From: Deltaproteobacteria bacterium
Lineage (GTDB): Bacteria > Desulfobacterota > Desulfobulbia > Desulfobulbales > SURF-16
Assembly: GCA_016219175.1 (NCBI GenBank)
Contig: JACRCD010000027.1
Location: 1-36,457, forward strand
Direction: 5' to 3'
Length of the DNA: 36,457 bases
Made by a program: the position numbers and the translations under genes. This document shows, in pieces, positions 16,653 through 25,764 of this stretch. How positions within the stretch are numbered: position 1 is the stretch's first letter; each line of letters opens with the position of its first letter. Below the pieces are notes generated by a model. That model did not search any database, was not told the DNA's origin, and was given only the letters and a program-made list of their open reading frames with translations.

Positions 16653-17879
16653 TTGAAGGTTCTGGTGCTGAACTCCGGCAGTTCTTCCATTAAATATCAG
16701 CTTTTCGACATGAATGATCTGGCCGTTCTGGCCGCCGGCATGATTGAGCGGATCGGCGAAGCCATGGGCCACATCAAGCACCGGGTCATGGCGGCCGGGG
16801 ACAGGGCGGGCGAAACCATAAGCCGCGCCGTGCCCGTTGTTGACCATCGCCGCGGTTTTGAGCTGCTGGGGCAGATACTTGCGGAAACAGGGGCGATCAG
16901 CACCACGGATGACCTGGCCGGCATAGGGCACCGGGTGGTGCATGGCGGCGAGACATTCCGCGAACCGGTTATCATCACGGCAGAGGTCGTTGAGACGATC
17001 CGCAAGTTGTCCCCCCTGGCCCCTCTGCACAATCCGGCTAACCTGACAGGCATCGAGGTCGCCATGGCTTATGCCCCGGCGGTGCGGCAGGTGGCCGTCT
17101 TTGATACCGCCTTCCATCAGACCATGCCCGAGCATGCCTTTCTCTATGCCCTGCCGCGCACTCTCTATGAAAAACTGCATGTGCGGCGCTACGGCTTTCA
17201 CGGCACCTCTCATTATTTTGTGGCCAAGGAGGCTGCCGCGCATCTGGAAAGGCCTTTGGCGGAAATGAATCTCATCACCCTGCATCTGGGTAATGGGGCC
17301 AGCATGGCCGCGATCCGGGGCGGCAGGTGTGTGGATACCTCCATGGGCATGACCCCGCTTGAGGGTTTGATCATGGGCACGAGATGCGGCGATGTCGATC
17401 CCGCCATCATCTTTTATCTGGCCCGGGAAACCGGCATGGGGCTGCGGGAACTCGATATCCTGCTGAACCAGGAGAGCGGCCTGAAAGGGATCTGCGGGGT
17501 CAACGACATGCGAGTGGTTGCGGAGCGGGCGGGGCAGGGCGACAGCCAGGCGGGACTTGCCCTTGACATGTTCTGTTACCGCATCAAAAAATACCTCGGC
17601 GCTTATCTGGCGGTGCTGGGCCGGGTTGATGCCCTTGTTTTTACGGGCGGCATCGGCGAAAATGCCGCCATTGTCAGGGAGAAGGTCTGCGCCGGACTGG
17701 AAGGGCTGGGAATTGATCTTGACCCCGGCAAAAACCTTCTGGCAACGCAAGGTCCGCGGGAGTTGCAGCGTGACGGGCGGAAGATGAAAATTATGGTGAT
17801 ACCCACCAACGAAGAGCTTGAAATCGCCAGGCAGACCGTTGCTGTTTTGACAAGCCGGGCGGCGGCAAACAGAAAATGA
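16653..17879 (+). CDS. ackA: Acetate kinase
   Basis: A 408-aa acetate kinase of the ASKHA fold that makes ATP and acetate from acetyl phosphate. VLNSGSSSIKYQLFD forms the N-terminal phosphate-binding loop. GHRVVHGG, FHQTMPEHAFLYALP, RRYGFHGTSH, HLGNGASMAA and FTGGIGENAAIVR are all canonical. Start choice: a GTG at 16647 overlaps the pta stop but is only three bases from AGGAGG (16638-16643). TTG at 16653 is nine bases away and gives the typical N-terminus MKVLVLNSG, so I prefer it. Tight linkage to pta indicates translational coupling. Confidence 0.95.
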   Translation: MKVLVLNSGSSSIKYQLFDMNDLAVLAAGMIERIGEAMGHIKHRVMAAGDRAGETISRAVPVVDHRRGFELLGQILAETGAISTTDDLAGIGHRVVHGGETFREPVIITAEVVETIRKLSPLAPLHNPANLTGIEVAMAYAPAVRQVAVFDTAFHQTMPEHAFLYALPRTLYEKLHVRRYGFHGTSHYFVAKEAAAHLERPLAEMNLITLHLGNGASMAAIRGGRCVDTSMGMTPLEGLIMGTRCGDVDPAIIFYLARETGMGLRELDILLNQESGLKGICGVNDMRVVAERAGQGDSQAGLALDMFCYRIKKYLGAYLAVLGRVDALVFTGGIGENAAIVREKVCAGLEGLGIDLDPGKNLLATQGPRELQRDGRKMKIMVIPTNEELEIARQTVAVLTSRAAANRK

Positions 17880-17927
17880 GAGCCGGTCTGGTAACGGGCG
17901 GCTCTGACTATCAGGGAGATAGAGTAC

Positions 17928-19394
17928 ATGGAAAAAAAGAAGAGTAAGGCGTGTGATTTTGTCATATTCGGCGCCTTGGGGGATCTGTGCCGGCGCAAGC
18001 TCATCACCTCTCTGTATCATCTGGAGAGGGTGGGGCTGATTGAAGCGGAAACGAAAATTATCGGCGTCGCCCGGCGGGATGAAACCACGGAGTCCTTTGT
18101 CGGCAAGATGAAAGACAGTCTGGATCAGTTTCTCAAATGGGATTTTGAGCAGTCCGTGTGGGCGCGGCTGTCCGCCAGGCTGGCCTATGTCCATATTGAT
18201 ATGGCAAAGCCCGAGGAATACGTAAAACTTTGCGGGCTTGTTGATCAGCAGTCCAGGGTGATGACCAACTACTTTGCCGTGCCCCCGTCCATCTATGGGG
18301 ACATCTGCCTGGGGCTGAAAACCGCGGGGCTGGTTAATGGGGAGACCAGGGTAGTGCTGGAAAAGCCCATCGGCCATGATTTTGACTCCTCCCAGGCCAT
18401 CAATGACGAGGTGGCCAAGGCCTTTTCCGAAAAACAGATTTACCGCATCGATCACTATCTCGGCAAGGAAACGGTGCTGAATCTGCTGGCCCTGCGGTTT
18501 GCCAACTCGATATTCACCACGAACTGGGACCATAATACCATTGATCATGTACAGATCACCGTGGCGGAAGAGGTGGGAATCGAGGGGCGCTGGGGCTATT
18601 TTGACCAGGCGGGCCAGCTGCGCGACATGGTGCAGAACCACCTGCTGCAGATTCTGACCCTGATCGCCATGGAGCCGCCGGTCAATCTGGAAAGCGACAG
18701 CATCCGCAACGAAAAACTGAAGGTGCTCAAGGCCCTGCGTCCCATCACCATTGACAATGTCGATGAAAAGACGGTACGCGGCCAGTATAGCGCGGGTTTC
18801 CTGAAAGGCGGGGCGGTGCCCGGCTACAATGAGGAAGATGACGCCCATACCTCAAGCCGCACCGAGACCTTTGTGGCCATCCGGGTTGATATTGACAACT
18901 GGCGCTGGGCCGATGTGCCCTTTTATCTGCGGACCGGCAAACGGATGCCCACCAAGATCTCCGAGGTGGTGATCAACTTCAAGCGGCTTCCCCATAATAT
19001 CTTCCGGGAGAGTTACAAAAAGCTGCCGCCCAATAAATTGATCATCCGTCTGCAGCCCCATGAAGGGGTGGAGATCATGATGCTGAACAAGCTGCCCGGC
19101 ATTGATGAATCGCTGAAATTGCAGCAGACCAGACTGGATTTGAGTTTTTCCGAGGCCTTCAAGATTGACCGGGTGGCGGATGCCTATGAGCGGCTGCTGC
19201 TTGAAGCCATGCGCGGCAATCAGGCCCTGTTCATCCGCCGTGATGAGGTGGAGCAGGCCTGGTCCTGGATTGATTCCATTCAGGACGCCTGGGCCGGGCT
19301 CAATGAACCCCCCAAGTCCTACCCCGCTGGCACCTGGGGACCGGTGGCCTCCGTCGCCCTGCTGGCCAAGGACGCCAGGGCCTGGGAGGAATAG
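17928..19394 (+). CDS. zwf: Glucose-6-phosphate 1-dehydrogenase
   Basis: A 488-aa Zwf of usual length. The NADP-binding loop is IFGALGDLCRRKL (13-25), similar to the enterobacterial GAKGDLARRKL. The substrate site is RIDHYLGKE (173-181) with EKPIGHD (145-151). The catalytic His region WGYFDQAGQLRDMVQNHLLQ has His238. It oxidises glucose-6-phosphate to 6-phosphogluconolactone. It begins 48 bases after ackA and is 9 bases from pgl, starting the Entner-Doudoroff block. A small hairpin (17879-17905) lies between ackA and zwf without a T-run. Confidence 0.96.
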   Translation: MEKKKSKACDFVIFGALGDLCRRKLITSLYHLERVGLIEAETKIIGVARRDETTESFVGKMKDSLDQFLKWDFEQSVWARLSARLAYVHIDMAKPEEYVKLCGLVDQQSRVMTNYFAVPPSIYGDICLGLKTAGLVNGETRVVLEKPIGHDFDSSQAINDEVAKAFSEKQIYRIDHYLGKETVLNLLALRFANSIFTTNWDHNTIDHVQITVAEEVGIEGRWGYFDQAGQLRDMVQNHLLQILTLIAMEPPVNLESDSIRNEKLKVLKALRPITIDNVDEKTVRGQYSAGFLKGGAVPGYNEEDDAHTSSRTETFVAIRVDIDNWRWADVPFYLRTGKRMPTKISEVVINFKRLPHNIFRESYKKLPPNKLIIRLQPHEGVEIMMLNKLPGIDESLKLQQTRLDLSFSEAFKIDRVADAYERLLLEAMRGNQALFIRRDEVEQAWSWIDSIQDAWAGLNEPPKSYPAGTWGPVASVALLAKDARAWEE

Positions 19395-19403
19395 ACCTGA
19401 ATT

Positions 19404-20126
19404 ATGGAAGATTACAAGGTTCTTTTCCGGGGCTTTCATGATGGCGGTAATCAGGCCGTGGCCCTGGCCAGCTTTATTGCCGGGCTTCTCCAGGCAGCCG
19501 TGGCAAAAAGAGGCTATGCCAGCATGGTGGTCTCCGGCGGTTCAACGCCCGTGTCTTTTTTTAAGGCATTGTCTTTCGAAGATATTCCCTGGCGGCAGGT
19601 AATCGTCACCCTGGCCGATGAGCGCTGGGTTGATCCCTCGGACAGCGCGAGCAATGAAGGGCTGGTGCGGATGCATCTGCTGCGGAACAGGGCTGCCGCC
19701 GCAAAATTTATCGGGCTCAGGACGGAAGAGAATACCGCCCTGGCGGGTGAGCCTTCCTGCGAAAAAAGAGTCAGCTCCATTCCCCGCCCGTTTGACGTGG
19801 TGGTGCTCGGCATGGGTGGAGACGGACATACGGCCTCGTTTTTCCCCGGCGCCGTCAATCTGCCCATGGCCACGGACATGAATTCAGGCAGACTGTGTCT
19901 GGCCGTCACCCCCGCCGCCGCACCCCATGACCGTATGACGCTTACCCTGCCGGCCCTGCTTGACTGCCGGGAGATGATTTTGCATATAACAGGCAAGGAT
20001 AAGCTGCATGTCTTTGAAAAGGCCCTGGCTGTCCAGCCGGTTTCCGAGGAAGTATTAAACGAGATGCCCATCAGGCATGTTCTGGCCAAGGCCAGGGAGT
20101 CTGTTACGGTTTTCTGGGCGCCGTGA
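19404..20126 (+). CDS. pgl: 6-phosphogluconolactonase
   Basis: A 240-aa SugarP-isomerase-fold lactonase of the DevB/Pgl type. VVSGGSTPVSFFKAL (42-56), LADERWVDPSDSASNEG, and LGMGGDGHTASFFPGA (about 135-150) are the diagnostic phosphate- and substrate-binding motifs. It hydrolyses the Zwf product to 6-phosphogluconate. It lies between zwf and edd with very short gaps, so it is an operon member. Confidence 0.95.
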   Translation: MEDYKVLFRGFHDGGNQAVALASFIAGLLQAAVAKRGYASMVVSGGSTPVSFFKALSFEDIPWRQVIVTLADERWVDPSDSASNEGLVRMHLLRNRAAAAKFIGLRTEENTALAGEPSCEKRVSSIPRPFDVVVLGMGGDGHTASFFPGAVNLPMATDMNSGRLCLAVTPAAAPHDRMTLTLPALLDCREMILHITGKDKLHVFEKALAVQPVSEEVLNEMPIRHVLAKARESVTVFWAP

Positions 20127-20142
20127 TAAGGGGATGAAAAAT

Positions 20143-21996
20143 ATGAATCGCATTGTCCTGGAAGTAACTGATCGAATACGCAGTCGAAGCCGCGCAAGCC
20201 GTGAAGGTTATCTGCAGCGTATCACCGAGGCGAAAAGGAACAGGCCGGCCCGCCATTTTCTGCCCTGCAGCAATCTGGCCCATGGTCTGGCCGTCTGCGG
20301 TCCAAAAGAAAATCAAGCCATGCGGCACGGGAGCGGCCCGAACATCGCCATTATTACCTCCTATAATGATATGCTTTCCGCCCATAAGCCCTATGAAACC
20401 TATCCGCGGGTCCTGAAGGATAGCGTGGCCCGGGCCGGCGGTACAGCCCAGGTGGCCGGCGCGGTGCCGGCCATGTGCGATGGCATTACCCAGGGTGAGG
20501 CGGGCATGGATCTGAGCCTGATCAGCCGGGATGTCATCGCCATGTCCGTGGTTATCGCCCTTTCCCATAATCTTTTTGATGGGGGTTTGCTGCTCGGCAT
20601 CTGCGACAAAATCATGCCGGGTCTGCTGATGGGCGCCTTGCAGTTTGGCCATCTGCCCATGATTCTGGTGCCGGCGGGCCCCATGCCCACCGGTATTGGC
20701 AACCGGGAGAAGGCCAGGGCCCGGGAACGTTTCACCCAGGGCGAAATCAGCCGGGATGACATGCTTGAGGTGGAATGCCGCTCGTATCACTGCGCCGGCA
20801 CCTGCACCTTTTACGGCACGGCCAACAGCAATCAGCTGCTGGCCGAGGTCATGGGGCTCCATCTGCCCGGCGCCTCCTTTGTCAATCCGGGGACCCCCTG
20901 GCGCGAGGCCTTCAACCGGGAGGCGGCCAGGCAGGTGGTGGGGCAGACCAGCCTCGGCCCCAACTACACGCCCCTTGGCCATGTGGTCAGCGAAAAAGCC
21001 CTTGTCAACGGGATTGTCGCCCTGCTGGCCACGGGAGGGTCCACCAACCAGACCATGCATCTGGTCGCCATTGCCCGGGCTGCCGGCATCAGGATCAACT
21101 GGGATGATTTTTCCGATCTTTCCGAGGTTGTGCCCCTGATCGCCCGGATTTATCCGAACGGCCCCGAGGACATCAATGGCTTTCAGCAGGCCGGCGGGAT
21201 GGCGGTGCTGATCGGCGAGCTCCTTTCCGGCGGCTATCTGCATGAGGATGTGCAGACCGTGGCCGGGAAAGGACTGGAACGCTACACCCGGAGCCCGGAA
21301 TTGCATGGCGATGCCATCTCTTATCGTGACGAACCCGCGAGATCATTAAATCGCGAGGTGATCGCGGCGATTACCACCCCTTTTGAAACAAGCGGCGGCC
21401 TGAAAGTTGTTGCCGGCAATCTTGGCCGCGCCGTGATCAAGACGGCGCCTCTCGCCGATGGGGCGCGAACCGTGGTGGAAGCGGAGGCCATGGTTTTTGA
21501 CGATCAGGCGGAACTGGAAAAGGCCTTTCATGCGGGGGAACTCGACAGGGATGTGGTGGCGGTGGTCCGTTTCCAGGGACCCCAGGCCATCGGCATGCCT
21601 GAGCTGCATAAACTGATAACCCCCCTTGGCATCCTGATGAACCGTGGTTTCAAGGTGGCGCTTGTCACCGACGGCAGGTTGTCCGGGGCCTCGGGCAAGG
21701 TGCCGGCCGCCATTCATGTCACACCCGAAGCCTTTTGCGGAGGTTTGCTGGCCAAAGTGCGCAACGGGGATATGATCCGCATTGATGCGGGGAAATCCAT
21801 CCTGGAGCTGAAGGTGAGCAAGGAAGAACTGGATAAACGTGAATATGCCGAGGCCTCTCTCAGGCCCCACCGGAGCGGACTGGGGCGCCAGATATTTGCC
21901 GCCTTGCGCCGCGATATGATGGGGGCGGAAGAGGGGGCCAGTTCTCTTTTTACCTACGTGCAGGAAAGATGTCATGTCTCTTTTGACCGGGAGTGA
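20143..21996 (+). CDS. edd: Phosphogluconate dehydratase
   Basis: A 617-aa IlvD/Edd-family dehydratase, close to the 603 aa of E. coli. The start at 20143 is preferred because AAGGGG lies nine bases upstream; the ATG at 20134 touches that site. [63 protein letters not shown] and [20 protein letters not shown] are typical. Three Cys in the first, second and third conserved blocks suit a 4Fe-4S cluster. It dehydrates 6-phosphogluconate to KDPG, the committed Entner-Doudoroff step. Confidence 0.96.
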   Translation: MNRIVLEVTDRIRSRSRASREGYLQRITEAKRNRPARHFLPCSNLAHGLAVCGPKENQAMRHGSGPNIAIITSYNDMLSAHKPYETYPRVLKDSVARAGGTAQVAGAVPAMCDGITQGEAGMDLSLISRDVIAMSVVIALSHNLFDGGLLLGICDKIMPGLLMGALQFGHLPMILVPAGPMPTGIGNREKARARERFTQGEISRDDMLEVECRSYHCAGTCTFYGTANSNQLLAEVMGLHLPGASFVNPGTPWREAFNREAARQVVGQTSLGPNYTPLGHVVSEKALVNGIVALLATGGSTNQTMHLVAIARAAGIRINWDDFSDLSEVVPLIARIYPNGPEDINGFQQAGGMAVLIGELLSGGYLHEDVQTVAGKGLERYTRSPELHGDAISYRDEPARSLNREVIAAITTPFETSGGLKVVAGNLGRAVIKTAPLADGARTVVEAEAMVFDDQAELEKAFHAGELDRDVVAVVRFQGPQAIGMPELHKLITPLGILMNRGFKVALVTDGRLSGASGKVPAAIHVTPEAFCGGLLAKVRNGDMIRIDAGKSILELKVSKEELDKREYAEASLRPHRSGLGRQIFAALRRDMMGAEEGASSLFTYVQERCHVSFDRE

Positions 21997-22062
21997 ACAG
22001 GAAAAATTTATCTTAGGGATTCGGCAATTGTTAATATCCCGTTTATCAAGTCTCAAAACGTC

Positions 22063-22138
22063 CGTCATTCCGGCATGTTTTAAGCCGGAATCCAGGTTCT
22101 CCAATGTGGATGCCAGCTAGAAGCATGCTGGCATGACG
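22063..22138. repeat. Palindromic intergenic repeat between edd and eda
   Basis: CGTCATTCCGGCATG at the left end and CATGCTGGCATGACG at the right are imperfect inverted repeats. Internal parts (AAGCCGGAATCCAG, GGATGCCAGCTAG) are also partly complementary. It resembles the widespread GTCATTCCGGC-type palindromic elements. It separates edd from eda and could affect readthrough or mRNA stability. Confidence 0.65.
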
Positions 22139-22211
22139 ACACAGATAAACGGTACTTTTGTAATTTCTAAGCCCCTTGCAAACAGCACCCTGAAAGGAAA
22201 CCATATCGCCT

Positions 22212-22856
22212 ATGAGAAAATGGAAAAAGGGACCTGCCGAGATTCTGCGGATAAGCCCGGTGGTGCCGGTGATGGTGATAGAAAAGCTTGCCGATGCGGT
22301 TCCCCTGGCCAGGGCCCTGGTGCGTGGGGGCATCAGGGTGCTGGAAATCACCCTGCGCACCCCCGTGGCTCTTGATGCCATCAGGGCTGTTGCCCGGGAG
22401 GTTCCGGAAGCGGTGGTCGGCGCGGGTACCGTGGTGACACCCCGGGATCTTCTTGATGTGGAGGAGGCGGGGGCAGTCTTTGCCATCAGTCCGGGCTTGA
22501 CCCCCGAGCTGCTTGAGGCTGCCAACCGGGGTTCTATCGCCCTGATCCCCGGCATTGCCACTATCTCGGAACTCATGACCGGCATGGGCCGGGGTTTTGA
22601 TCATTTCAAATTTTTCCCGGCCGAGGCGGCGGGAGGGGTAAAATATCTCACCTCCATTGCCGGCCCCTTCCCGCGCATCACCTTTTGTCCGACAGGGGGC
22701 ATAACCCTGGAGAACTATCAAAAATATCTTGCCTTAAAAAACGTGGCCTGCGTCGGCGGATCGTGGGTTGCCCCCAATGAGACCATTGAGCAGGGTGACT
22801 GGCCGCGTATCACTGCTCTGGCGGCCGAGGCGCTGGAAATGAGTCAGAAGCGCTGA
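22212..22856 (+). CDS. eda: KDPG aldolase (2-dehydro-3-deoxy-phosphogluconate aldolase)
   Basis: A 214-aa class I aldolase. Glu45 in VLEITLRT and Schiff-base Lys133 in HFKFFPAE fall at exactly the positions known for E. coli Eda. GAGTV (70-74), SPGLTPEL and PTGGI (160-164, phosphate site) complete the barrel. It splits KDPG to pyruvate and glyceraldehyde-3-phosphate, closing the pathway opened by zwf-pgl-edd. It is 215 bases downstream of edd, and AAAGGAAA precedes ATG. Confidence 0.96.
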   Translation: MRKWKKGPAEILRISPVVPVMVIEKLADAVPLARALVRGGIRVLEITLRTPVALDAIRAVAREVPEAVVGAGTVVTPRDLLDVEEAGAVFAISPGLTPELLEAANRGSIALIPGIATISELMTGMGRGFDHFKFFPAEAAGGVKYLTSIAGPFPRITFCPTGGITLENYQKYLALKNVACVGGSWVAPNETIEQGDWPRITALAAEALEMSQKR

Positions 22857-22966
22857 AGCTCCGGCGGCTCACATCCATCCTTCGGGACACGTGCCGGGAA
22901 AAATTATTGCAAACGGATATTCCCCTTTTGCGTTTCGCATGGTATAGATAAAAAAGTCAATGTTTT

Positions 22967-22988
22967 CAAATACTTTATATAGTATTTG
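22967..22988. promoter_or_regulatory. Operator-like inverted repeat upstream of yedF
   Basis: CAAATACT (22967-22974) and AGTATTTG (22981-22988) form a perfect 8-bp inverted repeat around TTATAT, in the AT-rich spacer 55 bases before yedF. Position and symmetry suit a dimeric regulator site or a promoter -10 region. The regulator is unknown. Confidence 0.4.
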
Positions 22989-23041
22989 CCGATTTATAAA
23001 AAATTTGCATAGACTTATTCTATGGGAAAAATGGTGAGTCA

Positions 23042-23662
23042 ATGAGTCAGCGAATCACAATTGACTGCCGGGGGCTGAAGTGTCCCCAGCCGGTACTGCG
23101 GGTAAAAGACGCGCTCGAGCGGATGGTTGCCGGAGAGATCGAGATCACGGTCGATAATGAGGCATCCAGAAGCAATATTGAGCGATTTGCCAAAAGTCAG
23201 GGTTGTCCGGCGCTGGTCAGTCAGGAGGGTGAAAATTTTCGCATCATCATCAGCAAGACGGGCGATTCCCGGCCGGAACCAGGCGCGGCTGATGCCTCGC
23301 AATTTACCTGCCGGCCCGGGCAGGGTGAGATCGTCCATGTCATTTCCGCCGAGACCATGGGCCGCGGCAGCGAGGAGCTGGGCAAGGTATTGATGCGGGC
23401 CTATGTCAAGACCATCAAGGATGTCACCCCCTTGCCGCGCAAGATCCTGTTTTACAACAGCGGCGTGCGGATTACGGCAACCGAGTCGGATCTGATCGCC
23501 CCCCTCCGGGAACTTGAGTCCAAGGGGGTGGAAATTTTTTCCTGCGGCACCTGTCTGGATTTTTTTGATTTGAAGGAGAAACTCATGGTCGGCAAGCCAA
23601 CCAATATGTACGAGATCATGCAGTCCATGTCCAGCGCGGCTCACGTCGTCAGCCCTTATTAA
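23042..23662 (+). CDS. yedF: YedF-type TusA/DsrE-fold fusion, selenium-metabolism associated
   Basis: The 206-aa protein has two parts. A TusA/SirA-like domain (1-75) has DCRGLKCPQPVLR and Cys14 of the CPxP motif. A DsrE-like domain (about 95-200) ends in a FSCGTCLDFFDL motif that supplies two further Cys. This is the architecture known as selenium metabolism protein YedF, a likely sulfur or selenium carrier. It is nine bases upstream of a cysteine desulfurase and starts a three-gene unit. ATG at 23042 follows GGTGAG. Confidence 0.9.
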   Translation: MSQRITIDCRGLKCPQPVLRVKDALERMVAGEIEITVDNEASRSNIERFAKSQGCPALVSQEGENFRIIISKTGDSRPEPGAADASQFTCRPGQGEIVHVISAETMGRGSEELGKVLMRAYVKTIKDVTPLPRKILFYNSGVRITATESDLIAPLRELESKGVEIFSCGTCLDFFDLKEKLMVGKPTNMYEIMQSMSSAAHVVSPY

Positions 23663-23671
23663 TACAAAGCG

Positions 23672-24838
23672 ATGGACAGCAAACCCGCACCCATTTATGT
23701 TGACAATGCCGCCACCTCCTTTCCCAAGCCGCGGGAGGTGATTGACACCATTTCCTCGCTGCTCGGCGGCATGTCCCTCAGTCCGGGTCGCTCCGCCCAC
23801 CGCTATTCCCTGGAATGCAGCAGGATCATCTTCGAGGCGCGGGAGACCCTGGCCTCGTTTTTCAACTGTCCCGACTCAAGCCGCATCGCCTTTGCCTGTA
23901 ATGTAACGGAGGCGCTCAATGCGGGAATCCTCGGTCTTTTCGGCACCGCCTTGCATCCTGGTGATCATGTCATCACCACCCCGTTTGAACACAACTCGGT
24001 CATGCGGCCCCTGCGGTATCTGGAAAAAAACGCGGGCCTCACCCTGTCCATCCTGCCGCTTTCAGATGAAGGTGAAGTCATGGTGAGCGAGCTGCCGCGT
24101 CTGATGCGGGACAATACCCGGCTGATCGTGGTCAACCATGTCTCCAATGTCACCGGTTCGGTTGTTGATCTTGAGGAAATCGGCCGGCTGAAGGGTGAGT
24201 GCCTGCTGATGGTCGATGCGGCCCAGTCCGCAGGTGTTTTTTCCATTGATGTCAAAAAGATGCATATCGATATGCTGGCCTTTACCGGCCATAAGTCATT
24301 ATTCGGTCCGACCGGCAGCGGCGGCTTCTATCTGCGTGAGGGTCTGGCCTTGCAACCGTTGAAGATGGGGGGGACGGGCAGCAACTCCGAAACGGAAGTC
24401 CAGCCTGACTTCATGCCGGACATCTATGAGGCGGGTACGCCAAACACCCTTGGCATTGCCGGGCTCGGCAGCGGGGTCGAATTTATCGTCAAGACAGGCC
24501 TTGCCGCCATCCGCGGTCATGAACAGAGATTATGCGCTCTTTTCCTGGACGGGTTACGGCAACTGAAGAATGTCACGGTTTTCGGACCGGGAGCGGGCAG
24601 GCAAAGGGCTGCGGTCGTCTCGCTGCGAGTCAAGGGCAAGAGTGAGTCCGAGGTGGCGTTTCGCCTTGACCGGGAGTTTGGCGTCATGGTGCGGGCCGGT
24701 CTGCATTGCGCCCCGGCGGCGCACCGGGCCATAGGCACCTTTCCCGCGGGCACGGTGCGCTTTTCCTTCGGTTATTTCAACACGGAAAAAGATGTCGCAA
24801 CATGTCTGCGGGGACTGGACATGATAGCGGCGAGATAA
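23672..24838 (+). CDS. Class-V PLP cysteine desulfurase / selenocysteine lyase-like
   Basis: A 388-aa aminotransferase class V enzyme. YVDNAATSFPKP (9-20), FEHNSV with His107, VDAAQSAGVF with Asp182 and Gln185, and Schiff-base Lys208 in TGHKSLFGPTGSGG make the PLP site. Cys346 in RAGLHCAPAAHRAIGT is the persulfide Cys. The family is the CsdA/SufS-like desulfurase group often encoded with yedF and DUF3343. It would mobilise S or Se from (seleno)cysteine onto the YedF carrier. Which element it handles cannot be read from the sequence. Confidence 0.92.
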   Translation: MDSKPAPIYVDNAATSFPKPREVIDTISSLLGGMSLSPGRSAHRYSLECSRIIFEARETLASFFNCPDSSRIAFACNVTEALNAGILGLFGTALHPGDHVITTPFEHNSVMRPLRYLEKNAGLTLSILPLSDEGEVMVSELPRLMRDNTRLIVVNHVSNVTGSVVDLEEIGRLKGECLLMVDAAQSAGVFSIDVKKMHIDMLAFTGHKSLFGPTGSGGFYLREGLALQPLKMGGTGSNSETEVQPDFMPDIYEAGTPNTLGIAGLGSGVEFIVKTGLAAIRGHEQRLCALFLDGLRQLKNVTVFGPGAGRQRAAVVSLRVKGKSESEVAFRLDREFGVMVRAGLHCAPAAHRAIGTFPAGTVRFSFGYFNTEKDVATCLRGLDMIAAR

Positions 24839-24845
24839 GTCGATC

Positions 24846-25121
24846 ATGTGGCCCCCTCAACACCACTCCCCAACCTGCGTTGTCATCCTCTTTTCCATCC
24901 ATTTTGTCCTCAAGGCGGAAAAACTTTTCAAGAAACAGGGCATCAGCCACGACGTTATTCCCGTGCCGCGGGAAATCAGTTCCGACTGCGGCATGGCTGT
25001 CGAATTTCCTTGCCGGGAAATTGAAAAGGTTTCCGAGCTGCTTGCTTCTGCTGATATCCGCATCGCCGGCCTCTATCGCCGGGACGGCAGAGACTCCTTC
25101 CAGGTCATCTCCCGCAGCTGA
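24846..25121 (+). CDS. DUF3343 protein
   Basis: A 91-aa protein with the DUF3343 pattern: hydrophobic strand VVILFSIHFVLKAEKLFKKQG, then VIPVPREISSDCGMAVEF with Cys48. This small family has a putative electron- or chalcogen-transfer role and frequently sits beside yedF and a cysteine desulfurase. It is seven bases after the desulfurase gene. The N-terminal ten residues (MWPPQHHSPT) are unlike the family, so initiation could be slightly later. Confidence 0.85.
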   Translation: MWPPQHHSPTCVVILFSIHFVLKAEKLFKKQGISHDVIPVPREISSDCGMAVEFPCREIEKVSELLASADIRIAGLYRRDGRDSFQVISRS

Positions 25122-25242
25122 GTTCGTTTTAGCCGCTCCCGGGCTAAGGTCCGGGGCATGGCGCCATGAATCAGCCGCCCAAAGACCCCGCCGGGTATGA
25201 AAAAATAGTTAGACGGGAAATTGCTTATTCTGCTAATGTTGT

Positions 25243-25433
25243 AATATTGATGAACTCGTAAAAAGTCGGCGACAAAGCCCAGATGGCTAAGTAACAAAAT
25301 TCGATATACAAGGCGTAGTGTATTTTTGAGAGTGAGGCTATACATGTGGTATGCCGAACGAACAAAAATGCACTACAACGCAGTAGATCGGATTTATGCC
25401 CTTCAGGGTATTTTTTACGACGCCATCAATATT
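25243..25433. repeat. MITE-like palindromic element (about 190 bp)
   Basis: Outer ends AATATTGATG...TCGTAAAAA (25243-25265) and TTTTTACGA...CATCAATATT (25412-25433) are inverted repeats. An inner pair GTAGTGTATTTTTG / CAAAAATGCACTAC flanks the core. There is no coding potential. I recall related ATGAACTCGTAAAAAGTC-type palindromes as multi-copy elements in deltaproteobacterial genomes; copy number here cannot be tested. Confidence 0.75.
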
Positions 25434-25575
25434 AGCGGGATATGGGTTTGTCAGCCTGCTCGTTTTGTTTGTGCCGGTGTCTGTCAGGAGCTTTATCGGT
25501 ATTCAGGCATGAGGCCGTAGGCTGAAGGACAGGCGTCGCAGTGGCTAGTATAAGTCAGTATTTACAGTCCTCCTA

Positions 25576-25708
25576 GAGGCTCTTGCAAAATGAACTTGTG
25601 TGTCATTCCGAACGCAGTGAGGAATCTTTAATTGCCTTGATTTTATGAGATTTCTCCCTTCGGTCGAAATGACAGGAGGCACGCTTTTGCTTATTTTGCA
25701 AGAGCCTC
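25576..25708. repeat. MITE-like element with perfect terminal inverted repeats
   Basis: Terminal repeats GAGGCTCTTGCAAAAT (25576-25591) and ATTTTGCAAGAGCCTC (25693-25708) are perfect. Both ends are flanked by CTA, a possible 3-bp target duplication. Inside is a second inverted pair of the widespread GTCATTCCGAA...GGAATC type. It lies 56 bases before yeaD, so yeaD transcription must start within or near it. Confidence 0.82.
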
Positions 25709-25764
25709 CTATAGCCTTCAGTCTTCTGCCAAAGCATCTAAACGAGTTACCATTCGACAATTTT

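Noticed and set aside
17879-17905. AGAGCCG/CGGCTCT hairpin as terminator between ackA and zwf
   Set aside because: Short stem and no T-run. At most a processing or attenuation structure.
25326-25520. Plus-strand 64-codon frame
   Set aside because: It lies largely inside a palindromic MITE-like element and has no family-like sequence.
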